A DNA stretch of 25,799 nt from JAATGA01 sp047605605 (lineage in GTDB: Bacteria > Pseudomonadota > Alphaproteobacteria > Rhodobacterales > Rhodobacteraceae), in contig JASGFG010000059.1 of the NCBI GenBank assembly GCA_047605605.1, forward strand, positions 1-25,799, written 5' to 3'. This document shows, piece after piece, positions 1 to 7,389 of this stretch. The notes below the pieces were generated by a model. It ran no database searches, was not told where the DNA came from, and saw only the letters and a list, made by a program, of their open reading frames with translations. The position numbers and the translations under genes were made by a program. The number at the start of each line of letters is the position of its first letter. Within the stretch, counting starts at the first letter, position 1.

Positions 1-1448
1 CGCTGATCCGGCAGGCCCTCGGCAAAGGGCGTGCGGGTCAGCGCCGCCTTGATCCCTCGCATCACCGACACATCCGTCACCGGCCAGTCCGAGGCAAAGG
101 CCAATGCCGCCCCGTGATCGGCCAGCGTCTTCCACAGATAGGCATCCTTCCACCGCGCCCGGCCGATCCGGTCCAGCGTCGGCATCAGGGGGAAATCCAT
201 CGCCCCCGGCGGATGCGGCGGTTGCAGCGAGGCGGTGATGCCAAGCGCGCCCAGCCGGGGAATGTCGGCAGGGTCGATCAGCTCGATATGCTCGATCCGG
301 TGGCGGCTGTCGCGAGGGCCGTTCGCCCGGGCCGCGGCCTCATATCCGTCGATGGTATGGCGCACCGCCCCGTCGCCGATGGCATGGACGGCGATCTGAA
401 GGCCCCGCCGGTCGATCTCGGTCGCCAGCGCCTTGAACCGTTCGGGCGCGAACAGCGGCTCGCCCCTGTGGCCGGGCGCATCGGGATAGTCGTTCAGCAT
501 CGCCGCCGTGCGGGTGTCCACCACGCCATCCATGAACATCTTGACGAAGCCCGACCGCAGCCAATCGTCATGGAAGTCGCGCGTCATCGCCTCGGCGCGG
601 TCGAGGTCCGACATCTCCATATGCGGCTTGAAATGGAAGGGCACCTTGACCCGTGCCAGCAGCCCGCCCTCGGCCTGCAACTCGCGCAGGCAGTCCAGGG
701 TGTAACGGTTGCCGTCCATCATCACCATCGAGGTGATGCCATGCGCCGCGCAATGCCGAAGGCCGGCGGCGAAATGGGCACGGTCAATCGCACGCTCCTC
801 GGGCGTGGGGGGAACGGCAGGCTCGGCGCCGGTGGCGATGCCAAGGTTCATCCGCTCCTCCCCCGCAAGGCGGATGATCGGGGCAAAGGCCTCGAACTCG
901 CGCAGCTCGCCCATGGCAAGGCCGTCGGGGCCGATCACCACCTCATGCCCGTGGGGGGTCGCAAGGCCGTTCAGGATGCCCGCCGCCTTCAGCGCGGCGG
1001 TATTGGCCCAGACGGTGTGCAGATCATGCGCCATCATGGCGATGGGACGGTCGGCCAGCACCTGATCCAGATCGTGGCGCGACACGGGATGGTCCAGCAT
1101 GGCGTAATCGGCCCCTTGGGCGATCAGCACCGGCAAGCCGGGGTTCCGGGCGGCAAAGCTGCCGAACGCCGCGCGCAGGGCAGGAATGCCGTGCTGGCCG
1201 GAGACGTGCAGATGCTGCAACTCCACCCCACCCAGGCCCAGATGCAGATGGCTCTCGACAAAGCCGGGCAGAACGGTCCGCCCGCCCGCATCGACCACCC
1301 GCGTCGCCGGGCCGGCCAGCGCCGCAACCTCGGCCGCCGAACCGACGGCCAGGATGCGCCCGCCCGCCATCGCCACGGCCTCGGCGCGGGGGTTGTCGTC
1401 ATCCATGGTCAGCACCCGGCCATTGGTGACGATCATCTCTGCCTGCAT
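1..1448 (-). CDS. YtcJ-like metal-dependent amidohydrolase (amidohydrolase family 3), C-terminus outside window
   Basis: The minus frame is open from an ATG at 1448 to the left edge, about 482 codons, so the C-terminus is missing. Visible motifs are those of the amidohydrolase 3 / YtcJ group. A beta-sandwich strand (IVTNGRVLTMDDNPRAEAVA) opens the protein, followed by PGFVESHLHL with metal ligands H66 and H68. Then come KMFMDG with the bridging-lysine region, QIAVHAIGDGA, HRIEHIELI and FASDWPV, where the Asp is the expected catalytic or metal residue. The family hydrolyses amide or cyclic amide bonds in the cytoplasm, but members are so varied that no substrate can be given. A strong Shine-Dalgarno (GGGGAGAAGG) sits 5 nt before the ATG. 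The gene is divergent from the bactofilin gene. No signal peptide is visible. Confident for the family, not for the substrate. Confidence 0.9.
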   Translation of the reverse strand, partial: MQAEMIVTNGRVLTMDDDNPRAEAVAMAGGRILAVGSAAEVAALAGPATRVVDAGGRTVLPGFVESHLHLGLGGVELQHLHVSGQHGIPALRAAFGSFAARNPGLPVLIAQGADYAMLDHPVSRHDLDQVLADRPIAMMAHDLHTVWANTAALKAAGILNGLATPHGHEVVIGPDGLAMGELREFEAFAPIIRLAGEERMNLGIATGAEPAVPPTPEERAIDRAHFAAGLRHCAAHGITSMVMMDGNRYTLDCLRELQAEGGLLARVKVPFHFKPHMEMSDLDRAEAMTRDFHDDWLRSGFVKMFMDGVVDTRTAAMLNDYPDAPGHRGEPLFAPERFKALATEIDRRGLQIAVHAIGDGAVRHTIDGYEAAARANGPRDSRHRIEHIELIDPADIPRLGALGITASLQPPHPPGAMDFPLMPTLDRIGRARWKDAYLWKTLADHGAALAFASDWPVTDVSVMRGIKAALTRTPFAEGLPDQ

Positions 1449-1614
1449 CGAGCCTTCTCCCCTGTGTGCAGCCGCGAATCGCGCTCGCGGAGGTTGCTTG
1501 CGCATCGCCTGTGCCATGCCCCCGAACAGGGCGCATCGCGGCGATACCCGCACCCTGCAGCAGCCCCGCAGCCCCCGCAACCGACATTCCTCCCCCTCGA
1601 ATGCGCTGCGGCCC

Positions 1615-1643
1615 TTGACCCGAATGGCACCTTGGGGTCATGT
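1615..1643 (+). promoter_or_regulatory. Possible promoter for the bactofilin gene
   Basis: TTGACC at 1615-1620 is a good -35 hexamer. A spacer of 17 nt leads to TCATGT at 1638-1643, which is a poor -10. The remaining distance to the ATG at 1671 fits a short leader. It lies in the 222-bp divergent gap 1449-1670, in which I see no other feature. Confidence 0.3.
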
Positions 1644-1670
1644 CGCCACGACCGCCCAGAGGGATCACCG

Positions 1671-2051
1671 ATGTTCAGCAAGACCGCAGACCCGACCTCC
1701 GCCCCCGCCGCGCCGGCCCGCCACACCAGCGGCAACAACCGTGTTTCGGTTCTGGGGCAGGATCTGAAGATCACGGGCGAGATCAGCTCGACCGGCGCCG
1801 TGGAAATTCTGGGCGAGGTTGACGGCAACATCGCCGCCCGTGGCCTGGTCATCGGCAACGAAGGCCGCGTGAGCGGCACCGTCCAGGCCGAAACGGTCGA
1901 GATCAAGGGACGCCTGGAAGGCGCCGTCGCAACCCAAGGCTTTACCCTGCGCGCCGCGGCGCAGGTAAAGGCCGATGTGGTCTATTCTGCCCTGGTGATC
2001 GAAAGCGGCGCGCAGATCGAAGGGCATTTCAGCCGCGGCAAGGGCGCCTGA
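1671..2051 (+). CDS. Bactofilin-family cytoskeletal protein
   Basis: This 126-residue protein is a bactofilin (DUF583, BacA/CcmA family). Bactofilins polymerise without nucleotide into filaments that scaffold cell-wall enzymes or other envelope machinery. Residues 1-22 form a Ala/Pro/Thr-rich disordered tail. From about residue 25 (RVSVLGQDLKITGEIS) the protein is a short-period right-handed beta-helix with recurring hydrophobic/Gly pattern: VEILGEVDGNI, LVIGNEGRVSGTV, VEIKGRLEGAV, LVIESGAQIEGHF. The usual bactofilin core is about 100 residues, so it is complete. The ATG at 1671 follows an AGAGGGAT ribosome site. The frame stays open far upstream, but that part is antisense to the amidohydrolase gene. 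No M23 peptidase partner, a frequent neighbour in this family, lies beside it. It is followed by a strong terminator. Confidence 0.92.
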   Translation: MFSKTADPTSAPAAPARHTSGNNRVSVLGQDLKITGEISSTGAVEILGEVDGNIAARGLVIGNEGRVSGTVQAETVEIKGRLEGAVATQGFTLRAAAQVKADVVYSALVIESGAQIEGHFSRGKGA

Positions 2052-2066
2052 ACCCAGCTTTCATCG

Positions 2067-2104
2067 AAAAGAAAAACCCCGCCACATGGCGGGGTTTTTC
2101 TTTT
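2067..2104. terminator. Bidirectional Rho-independent terminator between bactofilin and LLM oxidoreductase genes
   Basis: The 38 bases form one perfect palindrome. The GC core CCCCGCCA/TGGCGGGG is flanked by AAAAGAAAAA on the left and TTTTTCTTTT on the right. Each strand therefore gives a GC stem followed by a T-rich tail. It starts 15 nt after the bactofilin stop and ends 12 nt before the stop of the convergent gene, so it can serve both. Confidence 0.93.
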
Positions 2105-2116
2105 GCGGCCCGATAT

Positions 2117-3160
2117 TCAGGCCGCGGCCTTTTCGGCCAGGATGGCCTTGACCATCGGGATCACCTTTTCGCCATAGCGGGCCACGCTGTCCACCAGTTG
2201 CCCATGCGGCATCGGACCGGAGGCGTATTTCAGATCAAAGCGCGCGACGCCCAACCTGCGCACGGTGTTCGCGATGCGCTTTGCCACGGTTTCCGGGCCC
2301 CCGACATAAAGCGAGCCTTCGCGCGCCTCGGCCAGGTAGGCTTCCTTCGCCATTGCCGGCCAGCCGCGTTCACGCCCCAGACGGTCGTGCAGCGCCTTGT
2401 AATGGGGCCAGAACTCTTCCAGCGCCTGTTCGTCCGTGGCGCCGACATGGCCGGGCGAATGCATTCCGACCGACCGGGCCGTTCCGCCCACCTGTTCGAC
2501 CGCCCGGCGGTAAAGGTCGACATAAGGAACGAACCGCCGCGGATCGCCGCCGATGATCGCCAGCATCAGCCGCAGATCCTGCCGCACGACGCGGATCACC
2601 GACTCGGGGCTGCCACCCACGCCGACCCATGTGACCAGCCCCTCGGGACCGACGGGCGGAAATACCCGCTGGCGGTTCAGCGCGCTGCGGGTCTGACCGC
2701 TCCACGTCACCTCAGCCTCGCGCGTCAGCTTGGCGAAAAGGTCCAGCTTTTCCTCGAAAAGCTGGTCGTAGTCGTGCAGGTCGAATCCGAACAACGGATA
2801 GCTTTCCGTGAACGACCCCCGTCCCAGGATCACCTCGGCCCGGCCGTTCGACACCGCGTTCAGCGTTGAAAACCGCTGGAACACCCGCACCGGATCGTCA
2901 GAGGACAGGACCGTCACAGCAGTGCCCAGACGCAGCCTTTCGGTCCGTCCCGCAATCGCGCCCAGCACCACCTCGGGCGCCGAGATCGCAAAGTCATCCC
3001 GGTGGTGTTCGCCCAGGCCAAGAAAGAACACGCCCGCCTGATCGGCGACCACGCCCTGTTCCACCACGTCGCGCAGAACCTGATCCTGCGGCTTCATCTT
3101 GCCATCCGCGCCCAGCGTCACATCGCCGAACGTGTCGAGACCCAGTTCGATGTCACTCAT
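2117..3160 (-). CDS. LLM-class flavin-dependent oxidoreductase (bacterial luciferase-like)
   Basis: This 347-residue protein has the luciferase-like monooxygenase TIM-barrel pattern. Visible stretches are GVFFLGLGEHHRDDFAISAP near residue 45, RTERLRLGTAVTVLSSDDPV, FSTLNAVSNGRAEVILGRGS, and a C-terminal YVGGPETVAKRIANTVRRLG. It most resembles the subgroup of putative LLM oxidoreductases typified by Agrobacterium Atu2307. Such enzymes use reduced FMN (or F420 in other lineages) to oxidise small organic substrates; the substrate here is unknown. I chose the ATG at 3160 because GGAAAGGAGAG lies just upstream and the protein begins MSDIELGLDTFG as in relatives. The frame is open further upstream, but that reads through the intergenic repeat and the divergent gene. 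It is divergent from the I78-like gene. Confidence 0.9.
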   Translation of the reverse strand: MSDIELGLDTFGDVTLGADGKMKPQDQVLRDVVEQGVVADQAGVFFLGLGEHHRDDFAISAPEVVLGAIAGRTERLRLGTAVTVLSSDDPVRVFQRFSTLNAVSNGRAEVILGRGSFTESYPLFGFDLHDYDQLFEEKLDLFAKLTREAEVTWSGQTRSALNRQRVFPPVGPEGLVTWVGVGGSPESVIRVVRQDLRLMLAIIGGDPRRFVPYVDLYRRAVEQVGGTARSVGMHSPGHVGATDEQALEEFWPHYKALHDRLGRERGWPAMAKEAYLAEAREGSLYVGGPETVAKRIANTVRRLGVARFDLKYASGPMPHGQLVDSVARYGEKVIPMVKAILAEKAAA

Positions 3161-3207
3161 CGCGTCTCTCCTTTCCAAGGTTGCCTGGAATGTAGGGCGG
3201 CGCAGTC

Positions 3208-3248
3208 TCTGCGCATACATGCAAAGCGGCAGTCGGCCTATGCGCAGA
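3208..3248. promoter_or_regulatory. Inverted repeat in divergent promoter region, possible operator
   Basis: TCTGCGCATA (3208-3217) and TATGCGCAGA (3239-3248) are perfect 10-bp inverted arms separated by 21 bp, so arm centres are 31 bp apart, about three helical turns. The repeat lies in the 160-bp gap between the LLM oxidoreductase (start 3160) and the I78-like gene (start 3321). A second small palindrome, GCATACATGC, overlaps the left arm. The position suggests a dimeric or tetrameric regulator controlling one or both genes; this is inference. Confidence 0.5.
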
Positions 3249-3320
3249 TGCACACTTGCGCCAAGGGACGGGTCGGCGCAGCCTGTCGACGGGTTCCGCC
3301 CCGTCTTCAGGGAGAAAACG

Positions 3321-3605
3321 ATGCACGTCCCAGCATTCGCCGCCATCCTGCCGCTGATCATGGCCTCTGCCTGCGTACCGCAGACGCCGCCGCCCGCCCC
3401 TCCGGCCATGGCCGAGGATGCCTGCGGGGCAGGACCGCTTCAGCATCTGGTGGGTCAACCCGCGTCAGTTCTGGACCGGATGAAGTTCCGCCAGACCGTC
3501 CGCATCCTTCGCCCCGGAATGGCGGTGACGATGGATTTCCGTGCCGACCGCCTGAACATCGCCATCGGGGCGGATGGCCGGATCGAACGCGTCTATTGCA
3601 GTTGA
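3321..3605 (+). CDS. I78-family peptidase-inhibitor-like exported protein
   Basis: This 94-residue protein begins with a hydrophobic export signal (MHVPAFAAILPLIMASAC). C18 could be a lipidation site, but the residue at -3 is Ala instead of the usual Leu, so signal peptidase I cleavage is also possible. A Pro/Ala-rich linker follows. Residues 35-94 match the peptidase inhibitor I78 family: an N-terminal CGAGPLQHLVGQ, then TVRILRPGMAVTMDF, then RLNIAIGADGRIERVYC at the end. The two cysteines at 35 and 93 probably form a disulfide in the periplasm. The family is named for serine-protease inhibitors, but most bacterial members are untested. The ATG at 3321 follows AGGGAGA. The frame is open upstream, but only this start gives a signal peptide. 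Confidence 0.83.
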   Translation: MHVPAFAAILPLIMASACVPQTPPPAPPAMAEDACGAGPLQHLVGQPASVLDRMKFRQTVRILRPGMAVTMDFRADRLNIAIGADGRIERVYCS

Positions 3606-3624
3606 TCCAGCCGCCCCGCCTTGG

Positions 3625-3649
3625 CTCCGCCTACATCCGATAGGCGGAG
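3625..3649. terminator. Inverted repeat at convergent gene ends, possible terminator
   Basis: CTCCGCCTA (3625-3633) and TAGGCGGAG (3641-3649) form a perfect 9-bp stem with a 7-nt loop. It begins 19 nt after the I78-like stop and contains the stop of the convergent cytochrome gene. There is no T tract on either side, so it is not a standard intrinsic terminator; it may block 3' exonucleases or assist Rho. Confidence 0.4.
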
Positions 3650-4062
3650 TGGCAGGCCTTGCAGGCCCCGCCGACCGCGCCCATACCCGCCTTGAGCGTA
3701 TCGGCACTGCCGGTATCGACGGCTTTGGCCGCCGTCTCCAGCGCCGAGGCTTTCGCAAGGAAATCGTCCCAGTTCGTCCAGATATCGGGCTTTGCCTCCG
3801 ACGCCGGATCGCTGGCCTGCGGCTTGAATTTCGCCGGAATTTCTGCCGCCGCGGCGACCAGCGCGGCCTTTGCCTCGGCGGCCTTTGCCGCATCGAATGC
3901 CGTCTTGCCCCCGGCCATGTCGCCCAGAGCTTTCATGCCGCCGCCGACATGCTTCATCACCTGCTGACGCGCGAGAACAGTCGGGTCCTGGGCATCCTCG
4001 GCAAGGGCCATTGTTGCAAAGGCGGCAATCGAAAGGGCAAAAGCCCCTGTAAACATGCGCAT
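3631..4062 (-). CDS. Periplasmic cytochrome c' / c556-type protein
   Basis: This 143-residue protein starts with a Sec signal peptide (MRMFTGAFALSIAAFATMALA, cleavage predicted near ALA-ED). The mature part is an Ala/Lys-rich four-helix bundle ending in the heme c site CKACH at residues 134-138, the usual C-terminal position in the cytochrome c' family. R32-x3-M36 near the start of helix A matches the place of the axial methionine in c556-type members. An aromatic in that region would have been expected for a five-coordinate gas-binding c'. The role is electron transfer or gas binding in the periplasm; the partner is unknown. I chose the ATG at 4062, with GGAGAG 6 nt upstream; an ATG two codons later is possible. 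No redox partner is adjacent. Confidence 0.9.
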   Translation of the reverse strand: MRMFTGAFALSIAAFATMALAEDAQDPTVLARQQVMKHVGGGMKALGDMAGGKTAFDAAKAAEAKAALVAAAAEIPAKFKPQASDPASEAKPDIWTNWDDFLAKASALETAAKAVDTGSADTLKAGMGAVGGACKACHSAYRM

Positions 4063-4175
4063 TTCTGGCTCTCCGGCTGGAAGGTCCAGTCTAGTATAGC
4101 GTGCAAAGCCCTTGGGCAAAGCCCCGCCCCGCGGACGGGCCCGCCCTTCACGCGATCGTCATCGGGAGTTTCGGG

Positions 4176-5165
4176 TCAGACCGGATCGTCCGCCCGCGCC
4201 AGTTCGGCCAGAACCGGCGCGACGACCAGCCGGACCAGATCGTAGCTTCCCGCAGGCAGGTTCTGCATCGCCAGCGGCGCGTCGGCGGCCGGCAGCGGTT
4301 CGGCGAACAACTCCGCCCGGCCGAAACGCCGCCGCGCCAGACCGGCATTTCCGTCCTGATAATCCGCCATCACCGCGCGGCGCGTCGAATGATCCATATA
4401 GAAATTCGATTGCGAAAGGCTTTGCATCAGCTCCGCATCCGCGACGCGGCAGGCACGCTCTACCCGCAGGCGCGCCGCCGCCGTCAAGCGGTCCAGCGGC
4501 AGGCTGCGCATGAACTCGGTCATCAGCGGCGACAGGCCGGCATCGCCGCGGTCGGTCATGTCCAGCCCGTCCAGATCCTCCAGCCCGATGGCCTGCGCAA
4601 GGGCGGCCAGCGGACCGTCGGGCATATGCGCGGTCTCGAACACGGGCAGGATGACGTTGCGGGCGTCGAACAGGGCATCCAGCCTGCGCACCGTCCGGTC
4701 GTAGTTGATCCAGTGGAAGTCGCTGCGGTGCGACAGGAATTCGGGAAAGCTTGCCTGTGCCAGATCGCTGTTCCACCGCCGGATGGCATTCTGCCTGAAC
4801 CAGCTTTCCAGCCACAGGTCCTGACGGCGCAGCACATAGATGGGCCTTACGACGAACCGTTCGGCCAGCGCCGCCAGCGGGGCCTGATCGCGCCGCATGA
4901 TCGACTGCCCGTCCGACAGGACCACGGCACGCACTTCGGCATTGCCGCGGGTATCGGCGATCTGCATCTCGATACTGTCCGCAAGGGCAGTCGCCGTGAC
5001 CTCCCCCCGCAAAAGCGCGTCCAGACCGCAGGCATGTGCATCATCGCCGTCCGGCGAAAGGATTCCCCTTTCGGCCAACGGTTTGCGATTGCGCTTCAGG
5101 AACGCCTGAAACGCCGCCGCACCGGTGCAGGGCGCACCAAGATGCAGATACAGACTGCGCATCAT
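4176..5165 (-). CDS. Sulfotransferase-like protein with degenerate P-loop
   Basis: This 329-residue soluble protein is not fully recognised. Its N-terminus (LYLHLGAPCTGAAAFQAFL then NRKPLAERGILSPDG) lines up with bacterial sulfotransferase-family proteins that begin HIGxPKTGTTxxQ...NRxxLxxxGI. The phosphate-binding KTGTT is here CTGAA, so the conserved Lys and a Thr are lost. A central FVVRPIYVLRRQDLWLESWF resembles the conserved sulfotransferase strand-helix with RRQD. If the alignment is right, PAPS binding is doubtful and the protein may be a carbohydrate- or protein-binding relative rather than an active enzyme. It follows the CAP-RTX gene by 42 nt on the same strand and is probably co-transcribed. 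No clear Shine-Dalgarno precedes the ATG-ATG pair at 5165. The 113-nt gap after it, up to the cytochrome start at 4062, shows nothing. Confidence 0.65.
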   Translation of the reverse strand: MMRSLYLHLGAPCTGAAAFQAFLKRNRKPLAERGILSPDGDDAHACGLDALLRGEVTATALADSIEMQIADTRGNAEVRAVVLSDGQSIMRRDQAPLAALAERFVVRPIYVLRRQDLWLESWFRQNAIRRWNSDLAQASFPEFLSHRSDFHWINYDRTVRRLDALFDARNVILPVFETAHMPDGPLAALAQAIGLEDLDGLDMTDRGDAGLSPLMTEFMRSLPLDRLTAAARLRVERACRVADAELMQSLSQSNFYMDHSTRRAVMADYQDGNAGLARRRFGRAELFAEPLPAADAPLAMQNLPAGSYDLVRLVVAPVLAELARADDPV

Positions 5166-5207
5166 GGCAAAGTTCGTCGCACGTTTTCCCCACCCACGAC
5201 AAGCGCC

Positions 5208-7091
5208 TCACAGAAGGAAGTCAGCGCCCCCCAGCGTGCCGACCGACGCGACCAGAAGGTGCATGTCGGCCTTTCCGTCGCCGTTGACATCCATCTCTAT
5301 CATGACACCGCCGCCTTCCTGCGCCTCATAGCGAAGCTCTCCGGCCGAAGCCATGCCCGTTCCCGCGAAATCGCCGGTTCCGATGAAGGTGAACGCCTGA
5401 TCGCCGCTGCTGCGCGTGCTGGCGTCGATCTGGCTGAGGTCGATCAGATCCTGGCCTCTTGCAAAGTCCAGGATCGTATCGGGCGCGGCGAGTGTGCTTT
5501 CCGATGTGGCCTTGAACAGGAACACATCCTTGCCGTCCCCGCCCGACATCGTGTCGGCCCCCGTGCCGCCGACCAGCGTATCTGCCCCTGCGCCACCGGA
5601 GAGAACATCGTTCCCCGCCTCGCCGCTCAGCAGGTTCGCGCCGGAATTGCCGGCAAGGGTGTTGTCGCGCGCATTGCCCGTGCCGTTGATCGCCCCGCTG
5701 CCGGTCAGCACCAGATCCTCCAGATTGGGCAGCAGCTTGAACGAGACAGACGACATGACGGTATCGCTGCCGCTGTCGGTGAATTCGCCCTTCACCACAT
5801 CGTCGGATGAATCGACGATATAAAGATCGTCGCCATAGCCGCCGCTCAACGTATCGGCCCCGCCGCCACCGCTCAGCGTATCGTTGCCGTCGCAGCCGGT
5901 CAGAAGGTTGTCGCCCGTATTGCCCAACAGGAAATTGTCACCGCTGTTGCCCTTGCCCGACAAATCGGCCGTTCCGGTCAGCGTCAGGTTTTCAAGATTC
6001 GGGCGCAGCGTATAGCTTACGGACGAAAGGACCGTATCCATCCCGCTATCGGTGAATTCGCCCGTGATCACATCGCGCGTCGAATCGACGATATAGACAT
6101 CGTCGCCCGTGCTGCCGCTCATCGTGTCGGCCCCTGCCCCGCCGTCCAGCGTATCGTTGCCGGCCGCACCGCGCAGATAGTTCGCGCCGCTGTTGCCGGT
6201 CAGATGGTTGTCCAGCCCGTTTCCGGTCAGGTTCCAGTCGCTGACGCCCAGCAGCCGCGCATTTTCCAGCCCCGTCTTCAGAACCGCCGATCCGCCGACC
6301 TCGGCTGTCCAGATGCCGTCCTCGCGCACCATGTCCAGCTTGACGTTGCCGCCCGTCGTATCCAGCGAGATTGCCCCGAGCGCGCTGTCGCCCTGGCTGA
6401 TCGACACCTTCGTATCCGAAGAGGCCGCCAGCCCGATCGAATAGCCGCCGGCGGCCTCGGACGTGTCCTGCGCGCTGCCGATCTTGAACTTCAGACCCGA
6501 CACCCCTTCGCCGATGCCGTAGAAGTCATTGCCGTCGGCATCGTCATAGACCACGCCGGTGACAAAGACCTTGCTGCCCGAAAGCGCGAAATTCTCGACA
6601 ACCATCGACGCGTTATAGTCATAGGAGCCGGATTTGAACTTGCCCAGAACCTGCGCCAGCCCGATCTCGCGCACTTCGGCGGCAAAGGTGTTCGCGCGAT
6701 GGCCGGGGCTGTTGTAAAGGTTCACATACTGCTGTTCGACCGCGGCGGCCGCGTTCAGTGTGCCGGTGGTTCCGGTCCAGCTCAGGTTTTCGCGCCAGGA
6801 CCAGCTTCCGGTGAATGTATAGCCGGCCGCCTTCATCCGGTCGCCGGGCGAGGAATCCCCGCTTCCGGTATGCGAGAAGGTGTCGGTATCCAGCATCCAT
6901 TGGCCATGCGCCTCGGCCGCCTCGTTCAGATCCTCGTTCGGGGCCAGCACCTGAACGGGCGTCCCTGGGATCGTCCCGGCGGTCAGGCCGGAATTGAGCG
7001 CGGTGCCCAGCCTTGCCGCCTCGCCTGTCGGATCCAGCCTTGCACGGTTGATCAGCTCAAGCAGATATTGCTCGTTTGCGGACAGGGACAT
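5208..7091 (-). CDS. CAP-domain (SCP/PR-1) RTX calcium-binding protein, type I secreted
   Basis: This is a 627-residue modular protein. Residues 5-170 form a CAP domain with NEQYLLELINRARLDP, FSHTGSGDSSPGDRMKAAGY (H74), WRENLSW (E101) and NSPGHRANTF (H131), the bacterial CAP cavity residues. Residues 171-270 look like a beta-sandwich (VFVTGVVYDDADGNDFYGIG). Residues 288-520 contain RTX calcium-binding nonapeptides (GNDTLDGGAG, GADTLSGG) arranged in 91-residue modules. Residues 521-627 match the serralysin-type M10 C-terminal domain, ending FLL, a type I secretion signal. There is no Sec signal, which fits ABC-transporter export. AGGAAGGAAG precedes the ATG. The only cysteine is C400, in an RTX turn where Gly is usual. 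CAP functions in bacteria are mostly unknown, with lipid, wall or protein binding proposed. Divergent from the second RTX gene. Confidence 0.92.
   Translation of the reverse strand: MSLSANEQYLLELINRARLDPTGEAARLGTALNSGLTAGTIPGTPVQVLAPNEDLNEAAEAHGQWMLDTDTFSHTGSGDSSPGDRMKAAGYTFTGSWSWRENLSWTGTTGTLNAAAAVEQQYVNLYNSPGHRANTFAAEVREIGLAQVLGKFKSGSYDYNASMVVENFALSGSKVFVTGVVYDDADGNDFYGIGEGVSGLKFKIGSAQDTSEAAGGYSIGLAASSDTKVSISQGDSALGAISLDTTGGNVKLDMVREDGIWTAEVGGSAVLKTGLENARLLGVSDWNLTGNGLDNHLTGNSGANYLRGAAGNDTLDGGAGADTMSGSTGDDVYIVDSTRDVITGEFTDSGMDTVLSSVSYTLRPNLENLTLTGTADLSGKGNSGDNFLLGNTGDNLLTGCDGNDTLSGGGGADTLSGGYGDDLYIVDSSDDVVKGEFTDSGSDTVMSSVSFKLLPNLEDLVLTGSGAINGTGNARDNTLAGNSGANLLSGEAGNDVLSGGAGADTLVGGTGADTMSGGDGKDVFLFKATSESTLAAPDTILDFARGQDLIDLSQIDASTRSSGDQAFTFIGTGDFAGTGMASAGELRYEAQEGGGVMIEMDVNGDGKADMHLLVASVGTLGGADFLL
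5652..6197 (-). repeat. Two tandem 91-residue RTX modules plus a partial third
   Basis: Within the CAP-RTX gene, GNSGANYL (residue 299), GNTGDNLL (390) and GNSGANLL (481) recur at exactly 91 residues (273 nt). Each full unit contains RTX nonapeptides, then DxYIVDS, DVxxGEFTDSG, DTVxSSVS and PNLExLxLTG. The similarity is also clear in the DNA, pointing to internal duplication. The third copy (from 5651 leftwards) keeps only the RTX part before the C-terminal domain. One diverged unit occurs in the divergent RTX protein. Confidence 0.85.
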
Positions 7092-7389
7092 CGGGCTTCC
7101 TTCCTGGCGACGGCGGGCGGTGACAGTATCCGCCTCTGCGACAATCGTGGATCTGCGCGACGATCACGCGGCGCAATTGCGGCCATTTCGGGATAACCCG
7201 CCAAAGTCGGACGGATGGCGGCGGTCCGGTCATTCGCCCCCTTCCCCAGGGCATCGTGCGACGGCTTGCGCGCGGCTGGCGAAAAACCGTCGAAAATCGG
7301 CGGCAATTTCCCCCCGCGGACCACAATCCTGCACCATTGCGCGCCAGAGCGCGGGCCACACTGCCGCGGCAAATGCCGTGGGGGCACCA
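7092..7389. promoter_or_regulatory. Divergent promoter region between two RTX genes
   Basis: These 298 bases separate the start codons of the two RTX genes and must hold both promoters. I found no convincing -35/-10 pair. The only clear element is the 10-bp perfect palindrome CGCAATTGCG at 7172-7181, followed by CGGGATAACCCG (4-bp arms). Either may be an operator. No small gene is visible. The frame of the plus-strand RTX gene is open across this region, but its codons have no domain sense. Confidence 0.4.

Noticed and set aside
114..1670. Long plus-strand open frame running into the bactofilin gene
   Set aside because: It is antisense to the amidohydrolase gene, whose minus frame shows all family motifs. 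The plus frame is His/Arg/Gln-rich with no domain. Only the part from 1671 is coding.
4101..5810. 569-codon plus-strand open frame
   Set aside because: Antisense to the sulfotransferase-like gene and the CAP-RTX 3' half; composition is typical of a shadow frame in GC-rich DNA.
6994..7389. N-terminal extension of the large RTX protein
   Set aside because: The upstream codons overlap the 5' end and promoter of the divergent CAP-RTX gene and have no recognisable domain; translation from 7390 gives a coherent protein.
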